A stretch of DNA of 64,000 bases from Metasolibacillus fluoroglycofenilyticus (lineage in GTDB: Bacteria; Bacillota; Bacilli; Bacillales_A; Planococcaceae). Shown piece by piece: positions 28,072 to 38,017 of the stretch. Made by a program: the position numbers and the translations under genes. Below the pieces are notes generated by a model, which made no database searches, was not told the origin of the DNA, and saw nothing but the letters and a program-made list of their open reading frames with translations. Each line of letters starts with the position of its first letter. Within the stretch, counting starts at the first letter, position 1. Location of the stretch: positions 868,001-932,000 of the forward strand of contig NZ_PYWK01000001.1 of NCBI RefSeq assembly GCF_003049645.1. Direction: 5' to 3'.

Positions 28072-28341
28072 ATGACACAGGAAATGGTCATTTCAATTGC
28101 AGAGCGAGCAATTTTTGTTGTCCTTGTTACGTCGGGACCGCTACTTCTTATTGCATTAGCGACAGGGCTAATGGTGAGTATTTTTCAAGCGACGACATCC
28201 ATTCAGGAGCAAACATTAGCGTTCGTACCAAAAATTGTTGCCGTGTTAGTAGCAATTGTCTTTTTTGGTCCGTTTATGATTTCACAGATGACAAACTTTT
28301 TTCATGAGATTTTAAATAATTTGGTTCGTTACATAGGATAG
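28072..28341 (+). CDS. fliQ: flagellar export gate protein FliQ
   Basis: 89 residues with two membrane helices and the family motif GLMVSIFQATTSIQEQTL followed by PKI. Part of the FliPQR gate. AGGGGATG lies upstream and the gene is 13 bases after fliP and 3 before fliR. Confidence 0.96.
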   Translation: MTQEMVISIAERAIFVVLVTSGPLLLIALATGLMVSIFQATTSIQEQTLAFVPKIVAVLVAIVFFGPFMISQMTNFFHEILNNLVRYIG

Positions 28342-28344
28342 AAG

Positions 28345-29121
28345 ATGGCAGAATTAGTTCCTCAAATAACCGTTTTGCTATTGATGTTCGTTCGTGTATC
28401 TGCCTTTTTTGTATCAGTCCCGTTATTTTCATATCGTACAATACCGCCTCAAATGAGAATTGCTCTAGCGTTTGCGTTATCGTTAATTATGTATTACGCA
28501 TTTCCAAACGAGGCAATTGCATTTGATGGTTATTACATATTACTCGTATTAAAAGAAGCTATTATTGGATTAATGCTAGGGTTAACCGCCTATATCATTA
28601 TGTCAGCAGTCCAAATTGCCGGTGGCTTCATTGATTTCCAAATGGGCTTTGCAATGGCCAATATTATTGATCCACAAACAGGTACTCAAAGTCCATTAAT
28701 GGGTCAATTTTTTAACTTCCTAGCGCTTTTAACAATGCTAGCTATAAATGGACATCATTTGCTGTTAGATGGTATTTATTACAGCTATCAATTTATGCCG
28801 ATGAATCAATTTTTCCCTAGTTTCGGCAGTGAGGCGACTGTGGATTTTATTATTAAAATGTTTGTGGCTGTATTTGCAATCGCCTTTCAAATGTCAGCTC
28901 CAATAATTGCAACACTATTTTTAGTTACAGTGGCACTTGGAATTACAGGGAAAACTGTACCGCAAATGAATATTTTCGTCGTTGGTTTCCCAATTAAAAT
29001 TGCAGTGGGTTTTATCATTTTAGTCATTACGATGGGTGTAATGGTAGGCGTTATGCAAAAGTTGATTGAAATGATGATTGTGCACTTACGAGATTTAATG
29101 GTTCTTTTAGGTGGTGGCTAA
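28345..29121 (+). CDS. fliR: flagellar export gate protein FliR
   Basis: 258 residues, about six membrane helices. Motifs include FVRVSAFFVSVPLF, IPPQMRIALA, GGFIDFQMGFAMANIIDPQTG and the C-terminal helix. It completes the FliPQR channel. Starts with ATG 28345 and AGGATAG upstream. flhB starts 1 base after the stop. Confidence 0.95.
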   Translation: MAELVPQITVLLLMFVRVSAFFVSVPLFSYRTIPPQMRIALAFALSLIMYYAFPNEAIAFDGYYILLVLKEAIIGLMLGLTAYIIMSAVQIAGGFIDFQMGFAMANIIDPQTGTQSPLMGQFFNFLALLTMLAINGHHLLLDGIYYSYQFMPMNQFFPSFGSEATVDFIIKMFVAVFAIAFQMSAPIIATLFLVTVALGITGKTVPQMNIFVVGFPIKIAVGFIILVITMGVMVGVMQKLIEMMIVHLRDLMVLLGGG

Positions 29122-29122
29122 C

Positions 29123-30211
29123 ATGAAACTTTATATTACACTGGACCTCCAATTTTTTGCAGGTGAAAAAACGGAGAAAGCGACGCCTAAAAAACGTCAA
29201 GATGCGAGAAAAAAGGGGCAAGTATTAAAAAGCCAAGATGTAACTGCCGCTTTTTTATTACTTATAACATTTGCTTTTTTATTCATTGCGGCTCCGTTCA
29301 TGTTTAGCGGTTTAATAGACTTCTTGAATCAAGCTTTTGGACGTAATCTACTAATCGATACGATGACAGTTGATACAGTGATGGAGATGTATTTTGAATC
29401 ATTAAAAGAAATGGCGATGCTTGTTTTGCCAATTATGGTAGTTGCGATGGTTGCGGGTATTGGAGCTAACTATTTTCAATTTGGACTTCTATTTACAACA
29501 GAAACATTAAAATTAGATTTAAAAAAAATGGACCCTATAAAGGGAATAAAGAAAATTATTTCGACACGAGCGATTATTAATTTAATTAAATCGTTGTTGA
29601 AAGTTGCATTTATTGGCACTGTAACGACAACTGTTATTTGGATGAATTTAGAAAATGTTTTATCGCTCGCTTTTAAAAGCCCGTGGGAAATTTTGGGTAC
29701 AGTTGCCTATTTGACAGGCATTATGGGACTTGCGGCAGCTTTAATGTTAATATTTATCGCGCTTTTGGATTATTTTTATGAAAAATATGAATATGAAAAG
29801 CAATTAAAAATGTCAAAGCAAGACATTAAAGATGAATATAAAAATAGCGAGGGTGACCCCTTGATTAAGTCAAAAATTAAGCAGCGCCAACGTGAAATGG
29901 CGATGCGCCGCATGATGCAAGAAATACCGTCGGCTGATGTTGTTATTACAAACCCGACGCACTACGCTATTGCTTTAAAGTATGATGAGAATAGCATGGA
30001 TGCACCGCGTGTAATTGCAAAAGGGACAGATTTTGTTGCTCAAAAAATTAAAATGATTGCCAAGGAACATGATGTCATAATGGTGGAAAATCGACCACTA
30101 GCGCGTGCGATGTATGACCAAGTTGAAATTGGTGATGCCGTACCAGAAGAGTTTTTTAAAGCAGTAGCAGAAATTTTAGCGTATGTGTATCGTATTAAAC
30201 GCAAAATTTAG
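29123..30211 (+). CDS. flhB: flagellar export switch protein FlhB
   Basis: 362 residues from ATG 29123 (a GTG at 29111 is in frame but inside fliR). Starts MKLYITLDLQFFAGEKTEKATPKK (partly quoted), as in B. subtilis. Four membrane segments, then a cytoplasmic domain with the self-cleavage motif NPTH at 277-280 intact. With FliK it switches export from hook to filament subunits. GGTGGTGG is the ribosome site. Compare YlqH at 386-679, a tail-only relative without the NPTH. Confidence 0.96.
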   Translation: MKLYITLDLQFFAGEKTEKATPKKRQDARKKGQVLKSQDVTAAFLLLITFAFLFIAAPFMFSGLIDFLNQAFGRNLLIDTMTVDTVMEMYFESLKEMAMLVLPIMVVAMVAGIGANYFQFGLLFTTETLKLDLKKMDPIKGIKKIISTRAIINLIKSLLKVAFIGTVTTTVIWMNLENVLSLAFKSPWEILGTVAYLTGIMGLAAALMLIFIALLDYFYEKYEYEKQLKMSKQDIKDEYKNSEGDPLIKSKIKQRQREMAMRRMMQEIPSADVVITNPTHYAIALKYDENSMDAPRVIAKGTDFVAQKIKMIAKEHDVIMVENRPLARAMYDQVEIGDAVPEEFFKAVAEILAYVYRIKRKI

Positions 30212-30225
30212 CAGGAGGGAAAGTA

Positions 30226-32259
30226 ATGAAAATTCGCGATATAGGGGTTTTAGCTGCGGTTATTTTAGTAGTAGCGATGCTCATTATCCCTCTACCTACG
30301 TGGTTATTAAGCTTTCTAATTATTATTAATATTACGCTAGCTTTACTCGTATTATTAACAGCAATGAATATGAAGGAAGCTTTAGACTTCTCCATTTTTC
30401 CGTCCGTTATTTTATTACTGACATTATTCCGTTTAGGATTAAGTGTATCTACTACGCGAGCAATTTTAGCAAACGGAGATGCAGGGGATGTTGTTGATAC
30501 ATTTGGTAATTTCGTAACAGGTGGAAATATTTTAGTTGGTTTAGTTATTTTCATGCTGTTAGTAATTATCCAATTTATTGTTATTACAAAAGGGGCGGAG
30601 CGTGTAGCTGAAGTAGCAGCACGTTTTACATTAGATGCGATGCCTGGTAAGCAAATGAGCATTGATGCCGATTTAAACGCTGGTATTATTTCTGAAAAAG
30701 AAGCGCGTGAACGCCGCGATAAAGTAGCAGGAGAATCGGATTTTTACGGAGCGATGGATGGTGCCACTAAGTTCGTAAAAGGAGATGCAATCGCCTCTAT
30801 TATTATGGTATTTATTAACCTATTATTCGGTATGATTATAGGGATTGTCAGCTTAGATTTAAGCTTTTCGGAGGCAGCCAATAAATTCTCGATTTTAACT
30901 GTCGGAGATGGTCTTGTATCGCAAATCCCAGCACTATTAATTTCAACTGCAACAGGTATTGTTGTAACGCGTGCAGCATCAGATGGTAATCTTGGAGAAG
31001 ATATTACAAAGCAACTATTTGCACAATCGAAGCTGCTTTATGTAGCGGGTGCAACTATTTTCTTACTTGGTCTATTCACACCTATTCCATTTTGGATTAC
31101 GATTCCAATTGCAGCAGCTTTAGCAATCGGTGCTTGGTTAATGGATCATAAAAAAGAAGAAAGCCCTGAAGAATTGCTCGAGTTGGAGGAAGAAGTAGCA
31201 ACGGATACGATGAAAAGTCCTGAAAATGTCGTTAGTTTATTAAGTGTTGACCCGATTGAATTTGAGTTTGGCTATGGCTTAATTCCACTTGTTGATGCGG
31301 CACAGGGCGGAGATTTATTAGACCGCGTTGTTATGATACGTCGTCAGCTTGCCTTAGAGCTAGGTATTGTTATCCCTGTTGTACGAATTCGTGATAATAT
31401 ACAGTTACAGCCGAATGAATATCGCATTAAAATAAAGGGCAATGAAATGGCGCGCGGAGAGCTTCTATTAGACCACTTTTTAGCAATGAGTCCTGGCGAT
31501 GATGATAGCATCGATGGCATTGATACAATCGAGCCTTCCTTTGGTCTACCTGCAAAATGGATTACAGAGCAGGTGAAGGAAGAGGCCGAAATGCTTGGCT
31601 ATACAGTTGTTGATCCACCAAGCGTTGTTTCAACGCATTTGACGGAAATGATTCGAGCAAATGCTTACGAATTACTTGGACGTCAAGAAACGAAGCAATT
31701 AATTGATCATTTACGTGAAACACATGCTATTTTAGTAGAAGAACTAACACCTGCCCCATTGTCTATTGGAGAAATTCAAAAGGTGCTTAGCAAATTATTG
31801 CGTGAAAATGTATCCATTCGTAATTTACCAATTATTTTTGAAACATTAGCAGACTATTCAAAGCTAACGAGTGATACAGATATTTTAACTGAATATGTAA
31901 GACAAGCACTTGCAAGACAAATTACGACGCAATACGTCAACGGTCAACCAGCACTTAAAGTAATTACTGTTTCGGCGAAAGTAGAGAAGCTAATCGCAGA
32001 CAGTATTCAACAAACAGACCACGGCAATTATTTAGCGATGGACCCGCATGACTCTCAGCTAGTGCTTGAAACGATTGCTAAAGAAGTAGAGCGGGTTTCC
32101 TATATGGAGCAATCCCCGTTAATTTTATGCTCACCGGGAGTGCGTATGTATTTGCGTCAATTAACGGAACGTTATTTCCCGCAAATCCCTATTTTAAGCT
32201 ACAATGAGCTTGATGCCGCTGTGGAAATTCAAAGTGTTGGAGTGGTGAATGTTGAATGA
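30226..32259 (+). CDS. flhA: flagellar export apparatus protein FlhA
   Basis: 677 residues. About eight membrane segments in the N-terminal half, with the FHIPEP signature region around FRLGLSVSTTRAIL and DAMPGKQMSIDADLNAG. The C-terminal cytoplasmic domain (~330-677) forms the nonameric ring that binds chaperone-cargo complexes. AGGAGGG precedes the ATG. Its stop overlaps flhF by 4 bases (ATGA). Confidence 0.97.
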   Translation: MKIRDIGVLAAVILVVAMLIIPLPTWLLSFLIIINITLALLVLLTAMNMKEALDFSIFPSVILLLTLFRLGLSVSTTRAILANGDAGDVVDTFGNFVTGGNILVGLVIFMLLVIIQFIVITKGAERVAEVAARFTLDAMPGKQMSIDADLNAGIISEKEARERRDKVAGESDFYGAMDGATKFVKGDAIASIIMVFINLLFGMIIGIVSLDLSFSEAANKFSILTVGDGLVSQIPALLISTATGIVVTRAASDGNLGEDITKQLFAQSKLLYVAGATIFLLGLFTPIPFWITIPIAAALAIGAWLMDHKKEESPEELLELEEEVATDTMKSPENVVSLLSVDPIEFEFGYGLIPLVDAAQGGDLLDRVVMIRRQLALELGIVIPVVRIRDNIQLQPNEYRIKIKGNEMARGELLLDHFLAMSPGDDDSIDGIDTIEPSFGLPAKWITEQVKEEAEMLGYTVVDPPSVVSTHLTEMIRANAYELLGRQETKQLIDHLRETHAILVEELTPAPLSIGEIQKVLSKLLRENVSIRNLPIIFETLADYSKLTSDTDILTEYVRQALARQITTQYVNGQPALKVITVSAKVEKLIADSIQQTDHGNYLAMDPHDSQLVLETIAKEVERVSYMEQSPLILCSPGVRMYLRQLTERYFPQIPILSYNELDAAVEIQSVGVVNVE

Positions 32260-33434
32260 AGATGAAGAAATATAATGCCCCATCAATTGCGGAAGCCATG
32301 AAATTGATTCGGGCTGAGCTCGGTGATGATGCTGTAATTTTAAATTCAAAGGTCGTCGTCAATAAAAAGTTTTTTGGTCTAGTGAAAAAGAAAAGCTTTG
32401 AAGTTGTGGCAGGAGTTGATAAGGTGGAAGCGAAGCCCGTTTTTCCACCTTTACAAGACTTGCAATCTTTGAAGCCGATAATAGAGGCTGCTGCACCATC
32501 TATAATGAAAGAACAAGAGCAGGCTATTTCTAAAAAAACATCTGCAGAAGAAGACTCTACAATGACAAACGAATTAAAAAAGGAAATTGCAGATTTAAAA
32601 TTAATTATGCAATCTTTACATCGACAATCCATTCAGTCAAAATATCCCGATGAACTCTTGCACTTTATCGACTATTTGAAACAGCAAGAGCTGAATGAAG
32701 AGCTCATCACACAAGTTAGTGATGAGCTTTTTGTTCATACAGAAAATCTTGCTACTATTGACTTTGATGATTTCCAAGAAGCGACAAGGCGCATTTTAGA
32801 GCGGCAATTAAGAGGTATTGAAATAGGTGCTGTTTCTTATGACCGTAAATATATTAATGTGCTTGGACCTACAGGTGTAGGAAAGACGACAACGATTGCA
32901 AAAATGGCTGCCCGAGCTGTGCTCGAAAAGAAAAAAAAGGTCGGTTTTATTACGACGGATACGTACCGAATTGCAGCAATTGAACAATTGAAAACATATG
33001 CAGGCTTGTTACAAGTGCCGATTGAAATTGTTTACAGCGCTGAAGATTATAAAGCAGCGATTGAGAAGTTTGCCCATTTAGATTTAGTGTTTATCGATAC
33101 AGCAGGTCGAAATTATAAAGAAGCAAGGTATATTACTGATTTGCAGCGCCTTATTAATTTCGGTGACGAGGTACAAACTTTTTTAGTACTATCACTAACA
33201 TCGAAAGAACAAGACTTAGAAACAATCATTCAGCAGTTTAATCAAATTCATGTCGAAAAATTCATTTTTACGAAGCTGGATGAAACAAATTCTATTGGCA
33301 CAATGTTCAATTTAATGATTAAATATAAGAAAGGACTTGCTTACTATACAAATGGGCAAGAAGTACCAGAGGATATAGAGGAGCCAAGTTTAGAAAAATT
33401 ATTTGAGTTGTTCTTTCAAGGAGAAATTAAATGA
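32256..33434 (+). CDS. flhF: flagellar biosynthesis SRP-like GTPase FlhF
   Basis: 392 residues. A short N-terminal basic domain (MKMKKYNAPSIAEAMKLI), a variable linker, then the SRP-GTPase NG domain: G1 GPTGVGKTT at 204-212, DTYRIAAIEQLKTY, FIDTAGRN and TKLDETNSIG. It helps set flagellar number and position with FlhG. Overlaps both flhA and flhG by 4 bases. Confidence 0.96.
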   Translation: MKMKKYNAPSIAEAMKLIRAELGDDAVILNSKVVVNKKFFGLVKKKSFEVVAGVDKVEAKPVFPPLQDLQSLKPIIEAAAPSIMKEQEQAISKKTSAEEDSTMTNELKKEIADLKLIMQSLHRQSIQSKYPDELLHFIDYLKQQELNEELITQVSDELFVHTENLATIDFDDFQEATRRILERQLRGIEIGAVSYDRKYINVLGPTGVGKTTTIAKMAARAVLEKKKKVGFITTDTYRIAAIEQLKTYAGLLQVPIEIVYSAEDYKAAIEKFAHLDLVFIDTAGRNYKEARYITDLQRLINFGDEVQTFLVLSLTSKEQDLETIIQQFNQIHVEKFIFTKLDETNSIGTMFNLMIKYKKGLAYYTNGQEVPEDIEEPSLEKLFELFFQGEIK

Positions 33435-34303
33435 GAGATCAGGCTGAAATTTTGCGAATGAAAATGTTAGAAAGTCAGGGTGCTTTAGGAAAGTCAATAG
33501 CGATTGTAAGCGGTAAAGGCGGTGTAGGAAAAAGTAATTTTACAACGAATTTTGCGGCATTATTAGCGAAAGAAGGAAAAAACGTCGTCATTTTAGATAT
33601 GGATATCGGTATGGGAAACATTCATATTCTTTTTGGGAAAACGACAGAATATAGTTTAAAAGATTATTTGCAAGGTAGTGTAACGCTTGACCAAGTGATG
33701 TTTGCAGGGCCAAATGAGGTACGTTACATTTCTGGAGGCTCGGGTATGTCGGCGCTTGTTGAATGGTCTGACGCGATGTTTGAGGCGCTTATTTCAGCCT
33801 TTAGACAGCTTCAGCAATCCTTTGATTATATTTTATTCGATATGGGTGCTGGTGCAACAAACTGGTCGCTTGACTTGCTAACATCTATTGATGAAATAAT
33901 CGTTATTTCTACAGCAGAACCAACCGCTATTATGGATGCCTACTCGATGATGAAATTTATTCATCTAAAGGACAGCGAAAAAACATTTTATATATTATGT
34001 AATCGCGTAATGTCTAAGGAAGAAGGGCAAGAAACGCTAGGGCGGCTAAATGGAGCTATGCAAAAGTTCATGTCAAAAGAAACAATACCGCTTGGCTCAC
34101 TGCCAGAGGACCCTGTTGTAAGAAAAGCTGTTAGGGAGCAGGTACCGTTTACTATTTTATATCCGAACGCTCCAATTTCGAAAACGATGCAGCAAATTGT
34201 CCAGCGTTTTCTGCAGGAAACAACAGAAGAAATACATGCACCGAAACATTCGAATAATTTGTTAACAAAACTGAGAAGTATTTTTTCGAAAGGGCGTGAT
34301 TAG
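33431..34303 (+). CDS. flhG: MinD-like flagellar number regulator FlhG (YlxH)
   Basis: 290 residues. Deviant Walker A SGKGGVGKSNFTTN near residues 20-30 and the switch DMDIGMGNIHI mark a MinD/ParA ATPase. The start of the protein has a Gln/Leu/Lys helix like that which activates FlhF. It works with FlhF to pattern flagella and interacts with the C ring in related species. Overlaps flhF by 4 bases; cheB starts directly after its stop. Confidence 0.95.
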   Translation: MRDQAEILRMKMLESQGALGKSIAIVSGKGGVGKSNFTTNFAALLAKEGKNVVILDMDIGMGNIHILFGKTTEYSLKDYLQGSVTLDQVMFAGPNEVRYISGGSGMSALVEWSDAMFEALISAFRQLQQSFDYILFDMGAGATNWSLDLLTSIDEIIVISTAEPTAIMDAYSMMKFIHLKDSEKTFYILCNRVMSKEEGQETLGRLNGAMQKFMSKETIPLGSLPEDPVVRKAVREQVPFTILYPNAPISKTMQQIVQRFLQETTEEIHAPKHSNNLLTKLRSIFSKGRD

Positions 34304-35431
34304 TTGGGATTCTCAAGTAAAAAAAAGTTGCTGATCGTGGATGACTCGGCTTTTATGAGAAAGCTAGTTGGCGACTTTTTTGATGGTAACTTAAATATTG
34401 AAGTGGTGGGAACAGCGCGCAATGGAAAAGATGCGATTGAAAAAATACAGAAACTACAGCCAAATGTTGTCACGATGGATGTAGAAATGCCTGAAATGAA
34501 TGGGTTAGATGCATTAAGAGAAATTATGAGTATTTGTCCAGTTCCTGTAGTCATGCTCTCAAGTACAACAAAGCAAGGAACAGAAAATACATTGATAGCA
34601 ATGGAGTATGGTGCTGTAGATTTTGTCGCAAAAACTAGTGGTACGATTTCTCTCGATTTACATAAAATTAAAGAGGAATTAGTTCAGAAAGTAGAATCGG
34701 CAGCCAATATTTCTGTAACGAAGCTAAAAAGACCGCTAGAAGTAGCTCGAAAAACAGAGCCTTTTAAAGCGGAAAGGCCATTTAATATTCCGCACATAAA
34801 AAAGCAGCAACCAGTCACGTCACCCATTCCAAATAAAAGAGAATGGAGCAAAACGTCTAAAAAAATTATTTTAATTGGTACATCCACAGGAGGACCCCGT
34901 GCATTACAAGAAGTGATTACGAAAATTCCTGAAAATGTTAATGCACCAATTTTAATTGTACAACATATGCCAGCAGGCTTCACGAAATCTTTGGCCAATC
35001 GTTTAGATCAACTAAGTAGTATTCATGTAAAAGAAGCAGAGCAAGGCGATATTTTAAAAGATGGCGTTGCCTATATCGCGCCTGGAGGCTACCATTTAAA
35101 GCTTCGAAAAATAGGAACAACTTACGCTATCGTTCTCGATCAAACAGAGCCACCGAGGTCGGGACATCGCCCATCAGTGGATGTCATGTTTGAAGATGTT
35201 AGTAGCTGTCATGATATGGATAAAATCGCAGTTATTATGACTGGTATGGGACAGGATGGTGCGAATGGTTTAAAAGCATTAAAGAAATCAGGTAATGTAA
35301 GGGCAATTGCTGAGTCTGCTGATACGTGTATCGTTTATGGTATGCCAAAAGCAGCGGTAGAAACGCAGCTTGTTGATGAAGTGGTAGACGTAGATCATAT
35401 CGCGCAAACGATTATGAAATATATGTATTAA
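34304..35431 (+). CDS. cheB: chemotaxis methylesterase CheB
   Basis: 375 residues from a TTG start at 34304, immediately after the flhG stop; AAGGGCG is about 8-9 bases upstream and no ATG is near. Receiver domain with phospho-site Asp59 (VTMDVEMPEMNG), a Lys/Pro-rich linker (~140-185), and the esterase domain with catalytic Ser194 (GTSTGGP), His221 (VQHMPAG) and Asp318 (MGQDGANG). It demethylates or deamidates receptors. Confidence 0.95.
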   Translation: MGFSSKKKLLIVDDSAFMRKLVGDFFDGNLNIEVVGTARNGKDAIEKIQKLQPNVVTMDVEMPEMNGLDALREIMSICPVPVVMLSSTTKQGTENTLIAMEYGAVDFVAKTSGTISLDLHKIKEELVQKVESAANISVTKLKRPLEVARKTEPFKAERPFNIPHIKKQQPVTSPIPNKREWSKTSKKIILIGTSTGGPRALQEVITKIPENVNAPILIVQHMPAGFTKSLANRLDQLSSIHVKEAEQGDILKDGVAYIAPGGYHLKLRKIGTTYAIVLDQTEPPRSGHRPSVDVMFEDVSSCHDMDKIAVIMTGMGQDGANGLKALKKSGNVRAIAESADTCIVYGMPKAAVETQLVDEVVDVDHIAQTIMKYMY

Positions 35432-35447
35432 AGGGGTGCCTTCATAA

Positions 35448-37490
35448 ATGGAAGTGAATCAATATTTAGAAATGTTCATCGAAGAGAGCAAAGAGCATTT
35501 ACAGGCGTGCAGTGAGCATTTATTAGAATTAGAAAAAAATCCAGAAGATTTATCAATTGTGAATGAAATTTTCCGTTCTGCCCATACATTGAAGGGTATG
35601 TCTGCAACAATGGGCTTCGAGGACTTAGCAGACTTGACACATAAAATGGAAAATGTTTTAGATGCAATTCGCAATGAGAAAATTAAAGTAACGCCAGAAA
35701 TTTTAGACATCGTTTTTGAATCTGTTGATCATTTAGAAGAGATGGTAATGGATATCGCGGAAGGCGGAGACGGCAAGCGCGATGTACAAGCTACAGTAGC
35801 GCAGTTAAAACGCATTGAAGCAGGTGAAGAGCTAGCAAAGGCAGCGGAAGAAACAGCTGCGACAATTGTTCAGCATGAGTCAAAATTAACATATGATGAT
35901 TTTGAAAAAACAGTGTTGGCACAATCAATTGAACAAGACCATTTTGCATACGAAATTTCTGTCACATTGCGTGAAGACTGTCTATTAAAAGCTGCACGTG
36001 TCTTTATGGTTTTTGAGATTTTAGAGAAAAATGGTGATGTCATTAAATCTGTTCCAACTGTCGATAATTTGGAAGAAGAACAGTTTGATCAAACATTCCA
36101 AATTGCCTATATTTCAAAGGAACAAGCTGATGATTTACAAAAGAAACTAATGAAAGTTTCAGAAGTAGAAGAAGTAATCGTCATTCCTCTCAATGAAAAT
36201 GTTTTAAAGTCAGAGAAAAAGCTAGAAGTAGCGGAGGAAGCGCCACAGGAGCAGCAGGAAATAGTAAAAGTTGCAGCAGAGCCGGTGGCAACAAATAACA
36301 AGGCGCCATCATCGAATAGCAAATCAGGTAGTCATGTTTCCAACAAAATGATTCGCGTAAATATTGAGCGTCTCGATATTTTAATGAATTTATTTGAGGA
36401 GCTTGTGATTGATCGAGGTCGACTGCAATCTATTTCGGCAGAAGTCAATCACCCTGAATTAAATGAAACAGTAGAGCGTATGAGTCGGGTAATGGGCGAT
36501 TTACAAAATATTGTATTAACAATGCGCATGGTGCAAGTGGAAACAGTATTTAACCGCTTCCCGAAAATGGTGCGCCAACTGTCACGTGACCTAAATAAAA
36601 AAATCAATTTGGAAATTATTGGGGCAGAAACAGAATTAGACCGTACAGTTATCGATGAAATTGGTGATCCACTCGTACATTTAATTCGTAATTCCCTTGA
36701 CCATGGAATCGAAAGTCCAGAAATGCGTATGGCGAAAGGAAAGCCAGAGGAAGGTACTGTGCAACTTCGTGCTTTCCATAGTGGAAACTATGTATTCATT
36801 GAAATCGAGGACGATGGCGCGGGCATTAATCAAGAAAAGGTTTTAGCAAAGGCTCTTGCTAAAGGAGTTGTAACAGCAGAGACGGCTAAAACATTATCGG
36901 ATAAACAAATTAATGAGCTTATACTAGCTTCTGGATTCTCGACAGCAGATGTGATTTCTGACATTTCTGGTCGTGGCGTAGGGCTGGATGTGGTGAAAAC
37001 AACAATTGAGTCATTAGGAGGAAATATTTCAATTGACTCTACTGAAGGTGTTGGCTCAACATTCTCAATCCAGCTACCTTTAACATTATCGATTATTTCT
37101 GTCATGCTTGTAGAAATCGAAAAAGAAATTTATGCGATTCCTTTATCATCAATTATTGAAACATCGATTATTCGCCATTCGGAAATTTTAAATGCGCATA
37201 ATCAAAAAGTAATTGATTTCCGCGGTAAAGTCGTACCGCTTGTGTTCTTAGATGAAATCTTTGAAGTGCCTCGTACAGAAGCGCAGGACGATGAATTTTA
37301 TTCAGTGGTAATTGTCCGTAAAGGGGAAAAGCTTGCTGGTTTAGTTGTAGATTCCTTTATTGGTCAGCAAGAAATTGTATTAAAATCTTTAGGAAATTAC
37401 TTAACAAATATTTTTGCGATTTCAGGTGCAACAATTTTAGGAAACGGAAAAGTAGCATTAATTGTTGATTGTAATGCGCTAATGAAGTGA
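35448..37490 (+). CDS. cheA: chemotaxis histidine kinase CheA
   Basis: 680 residues. P1 HPt domain with phospho-acceptor His46 (RSAHTLKGMS), a P2 region (~155-245), a Ser/Asn-rich linker, P3 dimerisation (~300-365), P4 kinase with N box RNSLDHGIE and G boxes DDGAGI and GRGVGLDVV, and P5 CheW-like coupling domain (~530-680). It phosphorylates CheY and CheB. AAAGGGGTG upstream. cheW follows after 24 bases. Confidence 0.97.
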   Translation: MEVNQYLEMFIEESKEHLQACSEHLLELEKNPEDLSIVNEIFRSAHTLKGMSATMGFEDLADLTHKMENVLDAIRNEKIKVTPEILDIVFESVDHLEEMVMDIAEGGDGKRDVQATVAQLKRIEAGEELAKAAEETAATIVQHESKLTYDDFEKTVLAQSIEQDHFAYEISVTLREDCLLKAARVFMVFEILEKNGDVIKSVPTVDNLEEEQFDQTFQIAYISKEQADDLQKKLMKVSEVEEVIVIPLNENVLKSEKKLEVAEEAPQEQQEIVKVAAEPVATNNKAPSSNSKSGSHVSNKMIRVNIERLDILMNLFEELVIDRGRLQSISAEVNHPELNETVERMSRVMGDLQNIVLTMRMVQVETVFNRFPKMVRQLSRDLNKKINLEIIGAETELDRTVIDEIGDPLVHLIRNSLDHGIESPEMRMAKGKPEEGTVQLRAFHSGNYVFIEIEDDGAGINQEKVLAKALAKGVVTAETAKTLSDKQINELILASGFSTADVISDISGRGVGLDVVKTTIESLGGNISIDSTEGVGSTFSIQLPLTLSIISVMLVEIEKEIYAIPLSSIIETSIIRHSEILNAHNQKVIDFRGKVVPLVFLDEIFEVPRTEAQDDEFYSVVIVRKGEKLAGLVVDSFIGQQEIVLKSLGNYLTNIFAISGATILGNGKVALIVDCNALMK

Positions 37491-37514
37491 TAAGGATAAG
37501 AAGAGGTGTAAACT

Positions 37515-37961
37515 ATGACAAATGCTGTTGAACAAGAATATATTAAAGTAATTGTTTTTCAATTAGCAGATAAAGAGTATGCGATTCCGGTATCACATGT
37601 GCAAGGAATTGAAAAGTTAATGCATATTACGCGAGTGCCTAAAACGCCATCCTACGTAAAGGGAGTTATTAATTTACGTGGTGTTGTAACACCGATTATC
37701 GATTTACGCGAGCGCTTTAATTTGCCGATTGTTGGAGAGGAAGACGCAGCACGTATTATTATAATTACGCTAGAAGATATGGAAGTAGGCTTTGTTGTTG
37801 ATTCGGCAAATGACGTTTTAGATATTGCAGCAGGCTCTATCGAACAGCAGCCAGAGGTAGTTGGTTCTTTGGAAGAAGAGTTTATTTCAGGCGTTGCAAA
37901 GCTGGACAATCGCTTGTTAATTTTATTGCATTTAGACAGAGTATTAAATCCATTAAGCTAA
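37515..37961 (+). CDS. cheW: chemotaxis coupling protein CheW
   Basis: 148 residues, one CheW domain with VFQLADKEYAIPVSHVQGIEK and VKGVINLRGVVTPIIDLR. It links receptors to CheA. AGAGGTG is upstream. The stop is followed by a hairpin at 37968-37997 and then cheC. Confidence 0.97.
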   Translation: MTNAVEQEYIKVIVFQLADKEYAIPVSHVQGIEKLMHITRVPKTPSYVKGVINLRGVVTPIIDLRERFNLPIVGEEDAARIIIITLEDMEVGFVVDSANDVLDIAAGSIEQQPEVVGSLEEEFISGVAKLDNRLLILLHLDRVLNPLS

Positions 37962-37967
37962 AATGAT

Positions 37968-37997
37968 GCCTCTAAATAGCCTCAGCTGTTTAGAGGC
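37968..37997 (+). other. hairpin between cheW and cheC
   Basis: Perfect 9-bp stem GCCTCTAAA (37968-37976) with TTTAGAGGC (37989-37997), 12-base loop, no T-run after it. It lies in the 56-base spacer and may slow decay from one side or act as a processing site; not a standard terminator. Confidence 0.5.
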
Positions 37998-38017
37998 TAC
38001 TAAAGTAGGGATATGAG

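Noticed and set aside
28062-28307. 81-codon frame overlapping fliQ
   Set aside because: It is an out-of-frame shadow of fliQ, whose membrane helices and family motif are clear in the other frame.
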